The notes beneath the pieces were generated by a model. The model was not told the DNA's origin. It worked only from the letters and a program-made list of their open reading frames with translations, and did no database searches. A program made the position numbers and the translations under genes. Below, piece by piece: positions 26,978 to 34,662 of a stretch of 56,521 nucleotides of DNA. The stretch comes from an uncultured Candidatus Saccharibacteria bacterium (GTDB lineage: Bacteria; Patescibacteriota; Saccharimonadia; Saccharimonadales; Saccharimonadaceae). Location of the stretch: NCBI GenBank assembly GCA_948868795.1, contig CAQRDK010000006.1, positions 1 to 56,521 of the forward strand, in the 5' to 3' direction. How positions within the stretch are numbered: the stretch's first letter is position 1; each line of letters begins with the position of its first letter.

Positions 26978-27571
26978 ATGCTAATTAATGGTTCTAGTCT
27001 TATTGACTGCCCTGTCCTTAGTCTCCACGTTGGCGGGGAAATCGCCCGCGTGACTGAGTTGATCATGAACCCTAATAACCTCAAACTTATCGCCTTTCGA
27101 GTCGAAGGTCCGCTTATTCGCGATGAGGTTGGCGATATTCTCCCGATCGAGAGCGTTCGCGAGTTCTCTACTCATGGCGCTATCGTTGACTCTATTGACG
27201 AGTTTATTGACGGGGAAGAAGTTGTCCGCGTCCGCGATATTCTGAAACTCAATTTTTCTCTCAACGGCCTCAAGGTAGCCACTAAGAAGAAAGTTAAGCT
27301 TGGCAAGGTTTCTGACTATATTCTCGACACAACTTCTTGGCAAGTTTACCAAATCATTGTCCAGCGACCGCTGATGAAGTCTTTCCTCGACCCGGAACTT
27401 ATCATTCCGCGTCAGAAGATTATCGAGGTCAACGATTACGAAGTTATCATCAAAGACGAAACCGAAAAGTCTTCCAAAAAAGCTCCCGCCGCCGCGCCTG
27501 CCGACTTTGTACCGAACTTCATCAACCCCTTTCGTGAGCCGGACTTCGCCTCCGACTCAAAAACCGAGTAA
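26978..27571 (+). CDS. PRC-barrel domain protein
   Basis: A 197-residue cytoplasmic protein with two PRC-barrel-like repeats, about 1-80 (IARVTELIMNPNNLKLIAF, then VGDILPIESVREF) and about 85-160 (LGKVSDYILDTTSWQVYQIIVQ, then IPRQKIIEVNDYEVII). The C-terminal tail is Pro/Ala/Lys-rich. PRC barrels occur in RNA-processing and photosynthetic proteins and bind RNA or proteins. The exact role here is unknown. Single-gene transcript, convergent with recX. Confidence 0.75.
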   Translation: MLINGSSLIDCPVLSLHVGGEIARVTELIMNPNNLKLIAFRVEGPLIRDEVGDILPIESVREFSTHGAIVDSIDEFIDGEEVVRVRDILKLNFSLNGLKVATKKKVKLGKVSDYILDTTSWQVYQIIVQRPLMKSFLDPELIIPRQKIIEVNDYEVIIKDETEKSSKKAPAAAPADFVPNFINPFREPDFASDSKTE

Positions 27572-27648
27572 ATCCCAACAGCAAAGACCAGAACAAACCG
27601 TCAGCCCCGCAACATCAGCCTCTATCAACTCCGCAACCCGCAACCCAG

Positions 27649-28434
27649 CTACCAGCCTAAACTCGGATCCGCTTCTGACGATTCCTTCACGGCGGTCACA
27701 ACTTTCTGATAATCAAAACCCTGCCGCACAAGATATGCGACTAATTTCTGGTCGTCATATCTCGTGCGTTTTTTAGCAAGCATCTTGCGCAACTCCTCTT
27801 CATCATCTCGCGCTCCTGTCGCCAGCGCCGCTTCGATTTCCTCGCTCGCTACGCCCTTCTTCTGCAGCTCCATACGCAACCGCTTTCTACTTACTCCCTT
27901 CTTTACGAACCGATTTTCGACATAATATTCCGCGAAGCGTCTGTCATCCAAATAGCTACGCTGAATCAACCTTTCCACTACCAATTCAATCGTTTCATTC
28001 TGAATCTCCGGAAAAGGTTTTTTCTTTTCCTTCGCTCGCTGGCGGTTAGTCGCCAGACGCTTCTGTTGTCGTCTTCGTAAATAATCACGCGTCTCTCGAA
28101 TCGAATGCGGTCGTGTCAAAACCCATTCCAGGGTTCTCTGATATAACTTTCCGAACTCCGACGCCCCGCGTAAAACTTCTAGTCTTTCGGCATCGACTTT
28201 TTGCCCGACTTTAACTTGCAATTCAACAACTTGTGCTACATCTAGCGAAAACGCAAACTTCTCATCCAAGAAAACATTCACGCGATTCGCGTCTCGCACG
28301 CCCGAAACAAGCTTCGTTATAGTCTCCTCGCCCCCTCGAGCATCCCCATCCAAGGCGCTCAAATCATTGTCAGATGAATTATTACCGCCAAAAACCTCGT
28401 CATCAAAATCACTCAACGACTTAATTTCCAGCAT
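27649..28434 (-). CDS. recX: RecX, regulator of RecA
   Basis: A 261-residue protein of three-helix repeats that binds RecA filaments and limits their growth. Typical segments are RDYLRRR, YLDDRRFAEYYVENRFVKKGVSRKRLRMELQKKGV and YDDQKLVAYLVRQGF. About 80 extra N-terminal residues, acidic then strand-like, precede the usual domain. It starts 9 nt after recA ends, with a Shine-Dalgarno site (AGGAGCGG) overlapping the recA stop, so the pair is translationally linked. Confidence 0.88.
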   Translation of the reverse strand: MLEIKSLSDFDDEVFGGNNSSDNDLSALDGDARGGEETITKLVSGVRDANRVNVFLDEKFAFSLDVAQVVELQVKVGQKVDAERLEVLRGASEFGKLYQRTLEWVLTRPHSIRETRDYLRRRQQKRLATNRQRAKEKKKPFPEIQNETIELVVERLIQRSYLDDRRFAEYYVENRFVKKGVSRKRLRMELQKKGVASEEIEAALATGARDDEEELRKMLAKKRTRYDDQKLVAYLVRQGFDYQKVVTAVKESSEADPSLGW

Positions 28435-28443
28435 TTACCGCTC

Positions 28444-29541
28444 CTATTCAGCAGAACTTACGTCCGCACCAGAAGCCCCATCCTTGGACGCCGCCTCATC
28501 CTCAGCCGTATCGTCTTCCGGCACCAACTTCGCCGCCACACGCACTTTGTGGTCGATTTCCGCCAACAACTCCGGATCTGAACGCAACAAGTTCTTCGCC
28601 GCCTCGCGACCCTGCGCAATTGTCTCGCCCTTATATTTCAGGAACGCGCCCGCCTTGTCGACGATACCTTTTTGCACCGCCAGATCCAGTACGTCGCCAA
28701 CTTTGCTAATACCCTCGTTATACATGATGTCGAATTCGGCCGTGCGGAAAGGCGCCGCAATCTTATTTTTCACAATCTTAACTTTTGTCCGGTTACCAGC
28801 AATATCTTCACCGTCCTTAATCTGCCCAATTCGGCGAATGTCCATACGCACCGAAGCATAAAACTTCAACGCATTACCGCCAGTCGTCGTCTCCGGATTC
28901 CCAAACATCACGCCAATTTTCATGCGAATCTGGTTGATGAAAATCACCGTCGCCTTTGACTTCGAGATGATCCCAGTCAACTTCCGCATCGCTTGCGACA
29001 TCAACCGCGCCTGAAGACCCATCTGCGCATCGCCCATATCGCCGTCAATTTCTGCCTGCGGCACCAATGCTGCGACTGAATCCACCACAATCAAATCAAC
29101 CGCGCCTGACCGCACCAAAGTCTCACAAATCTCCAGCGCCTGTTCGCCATTATCTGGCTGGGAAATAAACAAATTATCCGTATCGACACCAATCTTCTTC
29201 GCATAAGCCGGATCGAGCGCATGCTCCGCGTCAATAAACGCCGCTTGTCCGCCCTGCTTCTGCATTTCCGCAATCGCATGTAGCGCCAAAGTTGTTTTAC
29301 CGGAAGACTCCGGCCCATAAATCTCAATAATGCGACCCTTCGGATAACCGCCGCCGAGCGCCAAATCGAGCGACAACGACCCCGAAGGCAAAAGTTCTAC
29401 GTCGATTTTCTGCGTATCACCGAGCTTCATAATCGCGCCCGTGCCGAACTGCTTTGTAATCTGCTGAATCGCTAGGTCGAGCGCCTGTTTTTTACCTGAA
29501 TCTTCTGCCACCACTTCTGATTTTGTAACTTTTTTCGTCAT
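28444..29541 (-). CDS. recA: Recombinase RecA
   Basis: A 365-residue strand-exchange ATPase. Walker A GPESSGKTT, Walker B LIVVDSVAAL and loop GDAQMGLQARLMSQAMRKL are as in bacterial RecA. The C-terminus is acidic as usual. I start it at MTKKVTK (29541): AAGGAAGG lies just upstream and a TATAAT at 29569-29564 puts the RNA start near 29557. An in-frame ATG at 29595 would lie upstream of this promoter. No LexA-box-like site recognised. Confidence 0.95.
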   Translation of the reverse strand: MTKKVTKSEVVAEDSGKKQALDLAIQQITKQFGTGAIMKLGDTQKIDVELLPSGSLSLDLALGGGYPKGRIIEIYGPESSGKTTLALHAIAEMQKQGGQAAFIDAEHALDPAYAKKIGVDTDNLFISQPDNGEQALEICETLVRSGAVDLIVVDSVAALVPQAEIDGDMGDAQMGLQARLMSQAMRKLTGIISKSKATVIFINQIRMKIGVMFGNPETTTGGNALKFYASVRMDIRRIGQIKDGEDIAGNRTKVKIVKNKIAAPFRTAEFDIMYNEGISKVGDVLDLAVQKGIVDKAGAFLKYKGETIAQGREAAKNLLRSDPELLAEIDHKVRVAAKLVPEDDTAEDEAASKDGASGADVSSAE

Positions 29542-29563
29542 AGTACCTTCCTTTAATATAACC

Positions 29564-29569
29564 ATTATA
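29564..29569 (-). promoter_or_regulatory. -10 promoter of recA-recX
   Basis: TATAAT on the minus strand; the predicted start near 29557 gives a leader of about 16 nt with AAGGAAGG. Confidence 0.65.
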
Positions 29570-29780
29570 ACACCCCTTATGCTATCTTGATACAAAATCC
29601 TACCAAACTGCTCACGTCTAGCTAAAAATACGCGTCTATTTAGCTAAACTCCGCAGTCCGTAGCCGCAATCAACTAGCACACAAAATGCCATGCCCCAAG
29701 CATATATCAAATCTTTCAAAAATAACAAGCACAAGCACGAAAAAAGTTCAAAAATCTCTCAAACCGCCTGCTTATTTTTC

Positions 29781-29864
29781 ATTCCGCTTTGCTAAAAATG
29801 TATTCCGCTTTGCTAAAATCCGCAAAATACTTTGCTTAAAATTTATTCCGCTCCGCTTAATTCC
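29781..29864. repeat. Imperfect tandem repeat, 21-bp period, four units
   Basis: Units start at 29781, 29802, 29823 and 29844. The first two are ATTCCGCTTTGCTAAAA plus 4 nt; the others are diverged. The period equals two helical turns. They fill the space between recA and the SUKH-like gene; no gene is seen in 29600-29883. Confidence 0.7.
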
Positions 29865-29883
29865 AACTGACTTATGCTTAACT

Positions 29884-31107
29884 CTATTTCGTTTGCGCTA
29901 ACTTTAACTTTTTCTTTGCTTCGCCGCGCAGTTGTTGACATCGCGCAATCTCGTATTTACAGTCTTTCGGGTCTTCCTGAAAAGTTTTCAAAGCCTCATC
30001 GTAATATTCAATAGCCTTCTCAATTCTTTCGATCTCCAACATCACTGCTGCCTGGCGTAAGAGACGGTTGCCTCGCGTCCGCGGTCCGCCGCTGCCCAGA
30101 AACTCGCAAATTCGATCCGCCTCGCGGTTAGCCGCCTGGCTTCTGAAAAGGTCCTCCTTTGCTAAACAGAAATTACCTAGACCCTCATAAAAGTTCTGGC
30201 AGCGTTCCAAAGTTTCGCGCATCTCCGTCATAAACACTCTTTCCGCTTTCTTGTACCACTCGTCCGCTTCATTCCATCTTTTCAAAGCCCAGTTACATCG
30301 CCCCGCAACCGCATATTTTTCGCCCAAAATTAATCCGCCGCCATGTTTCTCCAAGAACGCAATCAACATCAAAACGATTTTCAGCGCATGCTCGTAGTCG
30401 CAGCCTCTCGTATTTTCATATAACTCCCGATTCAAAATCCCCTCCAGCTCTCGCGGCGAAAAACTCGGAACAAACTTCAGCAAAACTTCTCGCTCCGGGA
30501 ACAAAAGTAGCGCCACAAACTCTTTTTTCTTATCGTCCCAGCACAAAGTTCGGCTCGGTCGTGCGCCACCTTCCATAAGTTTAGACAACTCCGCCGCCGC
30601 TTTTCCGCCATATTCCTGAATCGCCTTCAAAATTTCCTCATGATTATTGCACGCCAGGGAACTATTATATGCTGCCGGGCTTTCCAGGAGCAGAATCGTC
30701 AACATTTCGCGCAAATCTATCTCCTTTGATTTATGAAAAACTAGCGTTAGTTCTTCGCCATTTTCTTCCGGCAAATCGTCAAGCAGCAGCCAAGGGTTTT
30801 CCTGTCCGCAGTCTTCTTTCAGAATCGCTACTAGATTTCCACGCAGCGCCCCAATAATCAAAATTTCTTTCGTCTCGCCGTCGACTTTCGCCGTGTCGAA
30901 ATCGATTTTATCAGGCACCCACAGCTGATCGTCGCCACTATTTACGTCGAGGTAACCATATTTACTCAAAAACTCTTTCAGTATTGGAGGCAGTTCTAGG
31001 CCGCGCCGCTTTTCATTGCGGATGAAATCTCCCTCCCAGACTCCGAGTTCTTCGCCGTCATAAAACTTCGCCAGCGCTTCTAGTGGCGTCAATCCAACTT
31101 TCAACAT
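29884..31107 (-). CDS. SUKH-like domain plus TPR protein
   Basis: A 407-residue cytoplasmic protein. The N-terminal third has the pattern of the SMI1/KNR4 (SUKH) fold: ELPPILKEFLSKYGYLDVNSGDDQLW near residues 37-62, then strands through about 120. The C-terminal part (about 270-400) is helical with TPR-like pairs (AVAGRCNWALKRWNEADEWYKKAE, EKAIEYYDEALKTFQ). SUKH proteins include toxin-immunity and scaffold proteins. The call is from pattern only. It starts 3 nt after XRE-MurA stops, so it is in the same operon and may act with that enzyme. Confidence 0.5.
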   Translation of the reverse strand: MLKVGLTPLEALAKFYDGEELGVWEGDFIRNEKRRGLELPPILKEFLSKYGYLDVNSGDDQLWVPDKIDFDTAKVDGETKEILIIGALRGNLVAILKEDCGQENPWLLLDDLPEENGEELTLVFHKSKEIDLREMLTILLLESPAAYNSSLACNNHEEILKAIQEYGGKAAAELSKLMEGGARPSRTLCWDDKKKEFVALLLFPEREVLLKFVPSFSPRELEGILNRELYENTRGCDYEHALKIVLMLIAFLEKHGGGLILGEKYAVAGRCNWALKRWNEADEWYKKAERVFMTEMRETLERCQNFYEGLGNFCLAKEDLFRSQAANREADRICEFLGSGGPRTRGNRLLRQAAVMLEIERIEKAIEYYDEALKTFQEDPKDCKYEIARCQQLRGEAKKKLKLAQTK

Positions 31108-31110
31108 ATA

Positions 31111-32715
31111 TTATATCCCTACAAGCGGCTGAATATCTGCGCCTAACTTATTTAGTCTCGCTGCAAAATCTTGATACCCGCGGTTAATCGAATAAATATT
31201 ACGCAAAATTGAAGTTCCTGGCGCCGCTAGCATCGCAATCATGACTACGACTGCCGGCCTGAGCGCTGGCGGCGCGACTAATTCCGCCGCTCGCCAATTC
31301 GTCGGCCCCTCGACGTAAACTCGGTGTGCGTCCAAAAGTTCAACTCTCGCGTTCAGGTTCTCGAGATAAGTCGTATAGACGGCGCGGTTTTCAAATACCC
31401 AGTCATGAATCAGCGTCCGCCCTTTTGCCGTCGCCGCAATCACCGAGAAGAACGGTAAGTTATCAATATTCAAACCCGGGAACGGCATCGGCGCAATCTT
31501 ATCGGTTGGCGCTACGAGTTCCGCCTTGTGGATCTTCAAATCCACCAATCGCGTCCGTCCGTTCGCGCTATAATATTCCGGCGATTGGTCAATTCTCGCC
31601 CCCATACTCTTCAAAACCTCCAGCTCAACTTCCAAAAACTCAATCGGCGCTCGCCTAATCGTTAGACAAGATTTCGTCACCAGCGCCACCGCAATAAACG
31701 ACATCGCCTCGATCGGGTCTTCCGCTGGCGCGTACTCGACTTCCGTATTAATCTCCGCCTGACCGTGCACTCGCAAAGTCGTCGTCCCGATCCCACGAAT
31801 CTTCACGCCGAGCTTTTCCAAGAAGAAACACAAATCCTGCACCATATAATTCGATGAAGCGCCGACGATTGTCGTTTCGCCCGGATAAAGTGCCGCCGCC
31901 ATCAAGATATTCTCAGTTACGGTGTCGCCCCGCTCAATCAAGACAATTCGTTTAGGCGGATACATCGTATGTACCGCCTCGACCGACCGCGACGAGCGCA
32001 GTAGTGACTTCTGCGCATGCTGCGGTTCTACCGTTGCTTCATAAAAACCGCTACAATTTGTCGCGTCGACTCTCAGCCCAAAATCCGACAACGCTCGAAG
32101 ATGCGGTTCAATCGTCCGCGTCCCTAGCGTACACCCGCCCGCATACGGCAGGCGAAACTTCCGAAACTTATGTAATAGCGGCCCCATAAACATCAGAATC
32201 GAACGCGTCTTTCGCGCCGCCTCGACGTCGATTTTCTCAATTTGTAACTTCTCCGGCGGAGTAATCTCGAGGTCTCGATTATCATTCACCCATCGGCATT
32301 TCACGCCAATCGATTCCAAGACTTCAATAATCCGAAAAACTTCCTCAATTCGCGCCACATGCTTTAGTCGCGTCGTTCCCGAATTCAGCAGGGAAGCACA
32401 CAATAGCGCCACCGCCGCATTCTTGCTCGTATTGATCACCGCCTCGCCGTGTAGCTCCTTCCCGCCGCGAATCCGATAATTCTGCGAAGCCGCATCGCTC
32501 ACCGAAAGAATCTGCCGCCCCAAGGCCCTCGATAACTTCTCCGTCAGTTCCAGGGAAATATTCTGTCGGCCCTTTTCAATCCGATGAATCGCCGACTGGC
32601 TACTTCCAATCGCCCTGGCTAGCTGTGCCTGCGTCCAACCTTTGTCAACACGCAGTTGCTCTACCACGCGCCCAATCGCCTCTTGATAACTGAAGTTTTT
32701 CTCGTCCTTTTTCAT
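31111..32715 (-). CDS. murA: MurA (UDP-GlcNAc enolpyruvyl transferase) with N-terminal XRE DNA-binding domain
   Basis: A 534-residue fusion. Residues 12-70 form an XRE/Cro-type helix-turn-helix (GWTQAQLARAIGSSQSAIHRIEKG). From about residue 83 the protein is MurA, which transfers enolpyruvate from PEP to UDP-GlcNAc, the first committed step of peptidoglycan synthesis. Lys98-Asn99 (TSKNAAV) and the catalytic Cys195 in GGCTLGTR are present, so it should be active and fosfomycin-sensitive in principle. Its promoter is leaderless and is preceded by two dyads suited to an HTH dimer. It may sense wall precursors and repress its own operon. It is longer than plain MurA (about 420). Confidence 0.92.
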   Translation of the reverse strand: MKKDEKNFSYQEAIGRVVEQLRVDKGWTQAQLARAIGSSQSAIHRIEKGRQNISLELTEKLSRALGRQILSVSDAASQNYRIRGGKELHGEAVINTSKNAAVALLCASLLNSGTTRLKHVARIEEVFRIIEVLESIGVKCRWVNDNRDLEITPPEKLQIEKIDVEAARKTRSILMFMGPLLHKFRKFRLPYAGGCTLGTRTIEPHLRALSDFGLRVDATNCSGFYEATVEPQHAQKSLLRSSRSVEAVHTMYPPKRIVLIERGDTVTENILMAAALYPGETTIVGASSNYMVQDLCFFLEKLGVKIRGIGTTTLRVHGQAEINTEVEYAPAEDPIEAMSFIAVALVTKSCLTIRRAPIEFLEVELEVLKSMGARIDQSPEYYSANGRTRLVDLKIHKAELVAPTDKIAPMPFPGLNIDNLPFFSVIAATAKGRTLIHDWVFENRAVYTTYLENLNARVELLDAHRVYVEGPTNWRAAELVAPPALRPAVVVMIAMLAAPGTSILRNIYSINRGYQDFAARLNKLGADIQPLVGI

Positions 32716-32721
32716 ATCCTA

Positions 32722-32727
32722 ATTATA
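32722..32727 (-). promoter_or_regulatory. -10 promoter, leaderless start of XRE-murA
   Basis: TATAAT on the minus strand, six nt before the ATG at 32715. Confidence 0.7.
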
Positions 32728-32736
32728 CAACAAATA

Positions 32737-32752
32737 TATCACCAAGTGAATA
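32737..32752 (-). promoter_or_regulatory. Candidate XRE-MurA operator, proximal
   Basis: TATCACCAAGTGAATA: CAC and GTG arms (32740-32748) with a CAA centre and AT-rich flanks. It overlaps the expected -35 and spacer of the murA promoter. Confidence 0.5.
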
Positions 32753-32766
32753 TCAACTTTTCCAAA

Positions 32767-32783
32767 TATTCACCCGGTGAATT
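32767..32783 (-). promoter_or_regulatory. Candidate XRE-MurA operator, distal
   Basis: ATTCACC-C-GGTGAAT (32768-32782), a perfect 7-bp inverted repeat. Its centre is 31 bp (about three helical turns) from the proximal site, on the same DNA face. Confidence 0.55.
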
Positions 32784-32841
32784 TCGTAGAAGCCGAATAG
32801 AGGAAACGCTCAGCATTTCCTCTTGAGGCGACGCCCGAAAT

Positions 32842-32859
32842 TCTGCCGCTTGCGGCAGA
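32842..32859 (-). terminator. Hairpin after the GalU-like gene
   Basis: TCTGCCG-CTTG-CGGCAGA, followed on the minus strand by ATTTC. A second foldable pair (GAGGAAA/TTTCCTC, about 32801-32823) lies further downstream. Confidence 0.5.
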
Positions 32860-32873
32860 TATAAGACTCAAAC

Positions 32874-33710
32874 CTAATTCGCCCCTCCGCAAACCACGTT
32901 ATTCGCGTGTAGCCACCCCTCGACATATCCGCAGTCGAGATACTCGCCAGATGTAGAAGCGACCCGCATAACCCCGCCGTTATTAATATAGGTCTCAATT
33001 GGATCCGTCACGACATATTCCTGATCTTTCGGCCCGAAATCATGCTCCTTCACATATTTCACGATCTCTTGTAGCAGCCCCGGCGACATGACGTATTTAC
33101 TCACATTGACTAGATTCGACGGGGCTTCTTCGATCGATGGCTTTTCGACCACCGCCGTCAACTTCCCATCCTCGACCGAAAACACCCCATATTTATCAAC
33201 TTTATCCCTAGGCACTTCCGCGCCAAAAATCGCCGATTCTTCCGAAGACTGTAGGGAATTAACCAACGCCTCCGCCGAAGACTCTCCGCCCGGATTCCAG
33301 ATAAAATCGTCCCCCATGAACACAAGCACCGGCTCATTAATATTATATTCTTCCACCGCCATCGCAATCGGCACCGCCGTCCCATACTTGCCGGATGGGT
33401 CTTGCGTGATGTAATGAACCTTCACATTCTCGGGTAAAGTCTTCGCCAGCTTCAGCCGGTCATCTTTTCCACGCTCAGTCAAATACTGATTCAAAGCAAT
33501 GTTATCACTATAAAACGCTTTCACTTGGCACGGCTCGACGTTTGAAATCACCATATAGATATCCGTCACCCCGGCCTTCACCAACTCCTGAATCGGATAG
33601 TCCACAATTGGTCTGTTTCCGACCGGCAACATCGACTTCTCGACCACTTTCGTAATCGGCAAGCGTCGCGTCCCCCAGCCAGCCACCGGAATAATTGCTT
33701 TCGTAATCAT
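32874..33710 (-). CDS. galU: UTP-glucose-1-phosphate uridylyltransferase (GalU-like)
   Basis: A 278-residue nucleotidyltransferase making UDP-sugars for glycan and envelope synthesis. The signature GWGTRRLPITKVVEKSMLPV is near residue 11, followed by DYPIQEL, FMGDDF (about 131) for metal binding, and VVEKPSIEEAPSNLVNVSKY. It is slightly shorter than typical GalU. A TGCTATAAT promoter at 33746-33738 gives a leader of about 20 nt with GTGGAG. RmlA-type enzymes are related, but the motifs fit GalU better. Confidence 0.88.
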   Translation of the reverse strand: MITKAIIPVAGWGTRRLPITKVVEKSMLPVGNRPIVDYPIQELVKAGVTDIYMVISNVEPCQVKAFYSDNIALNQYLTERGKDDRLKLAKTLPENVKVHYITQDPSGKYGTAVPIAMAVEEYNINEPVLVFMGDDFIWNPGGESSAEALVNSLQSSEESAIFGAEVPRDKVDKYGVFSVEDGKLTAVVEKPSIEEAPSNLVNVSKYVMSPGLLQEIVKYVKEHDFGPKDQEYVVTDPIETYINNGGVMRVASTSGEYLDCGYVEGWLHANNVVCGGAN

Positions 33711-33737
33711 TTCATAACTCCACTTTAAGTTGCCCTC

Positions 33738-33746
33738 ATTATAGCA
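33738..33746 (-). promoter_or_regulatory. Extended -10 promoter of galU (with leader)
   Basis: TGCTATAAT on the minus strand. Start near 33731; GTGGAG at 33724-33719 precedes the ATG. Confidence 0.65.
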
Positions 33747-33782
33747 TATAAAATCACCAAAACAAGAAAACTTATCAGAAAC

Positions 33783-34643
33783 CTACAACGAAAACTCCTC
33801 TTTTCCGAACTTTACCAACCTATCCCCCGGCAAGTTAAAACTTTTTCCTGTCCCATAAGTTAAAATCGCCTGCCAAAAGTCCAAAAGCTGCGGTCGCGTT
33901 GCCGAGAGTCCCGCTCTGAGAGTCGCCGCCCTTAAAATCTCTAGCGCCACGCTCTCACTTAATTCTCGAAACCACTCTCGCTCAAACCTTCCATCTTCCG
34001 GCAACAAACCGACAACCTCCTCGTCAATTTCCCGCCTCAGGTCTCTTTGTCTTTTCCAAAGCCGCCAAACCTCCAGTTTTTGTTCAAGCCTCAAGGGAGA
34101 ATTATTCAAATTCTGACGCACGCGATTTCTCAAATATTCATCCCATGAGTTAGACGGGTCTTCTCGAAACCGCAGCCGTCGCTTCGCCGCATACTCAAAA
34201 ATCCCCGCCCGATCCAGCGACTCATAAAACATTTCTGTCTCCAAGAACGGTCGCCGCACGCCCGCTCGGTCCAGACCTGTCAGTCCTCGCCAGCCGGTCC
34301 CCCGTAAAAAATTAATAGTTACCGTTTCCACTAAATCGTCCAAGTGGTGCGCCGTCCAGACCTCCCCGCCCGTTTCGGCCGCCACTTTCATCAAGAACTC
34401 ATACCTTTTCTCGCGCGCTTCCGCCTCCGAAGCCCCCGCTCCAAGCTCTGCCCGACAAGACCGAAACTCCACGCCATATTCCGCCGCCATCTCCCGCACG
34501 AATTCCATATCAAGCTCCGAGTTTGCCCGAATCCCATGATCGAAATGTGCCACAATAATCTCTCCCGCCGGAAACCGTCGACAGACCATATCGAGCATTA
34601 CCATCGAATCCACCCCTCCAGAAATTGCCAAAACCCGCATCAT
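33783..34643 (-). CDS. tilS: tRNA(Ile)-lysidine synthetase TilS
   Basis: A 286-residue PP-loop ATPase that converts C34 of tRNA-Ile2(CAU) to lysidine so that it reads AUA. The PP-loop SGGVDS lies at residues 8-13, followed by AHFDHGIR, AHHLDDLVETVTINFLRGTG and the FREDPSN stretch. The C-terminal region is short compared with the E. coli enzyme, as in other compact genomes. It begins 19 bp from the divergent lepA start, so no Shine-Dalgarno site fits. A CAU tRNA at 8088 could be its substrate. Confidence 0.92.
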   Translation of the reverse strand: MMRVLAISGGVDSMVMLDMVCRRFPAGEIIVAHFDHGIRANSELDMEFVREMAAEYGVEFRSCRAELGAGASEAEAREKRYEFLMKVAAETGGEVWTAHHLDDLVETVTINFLRGTGWRGLTGLDRAGVRRPFLETEMFYESLDRAGIFEYAAKRRLRFREDPSNSWDEYLRNRVRQNLNNSPLRLEQKLEVWRLWKRQRDLRREIDEEVVGLLPEDGRFEREWFRELSESVALEILRAATLRAGLSATRPQLLDFWQAILTYGTGKSFNLPGDRLVKFGKEEFSL

Positions 34644-34662
34644 ATGGTAATATTATAACATA
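34644..34662. promoter_or_regulatory. 19-bp divergent promoter between tilS and lepA
   Basis: A TATAAT on the minus strand (34657-34652) lies 8 nt before the tilS ATG. On the plus strand TATTAT (34651-34656) lies six nt before the lepA ATG. The two elements overlap, so only one polymerase can sit here at a time. Confidence 0.6.
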
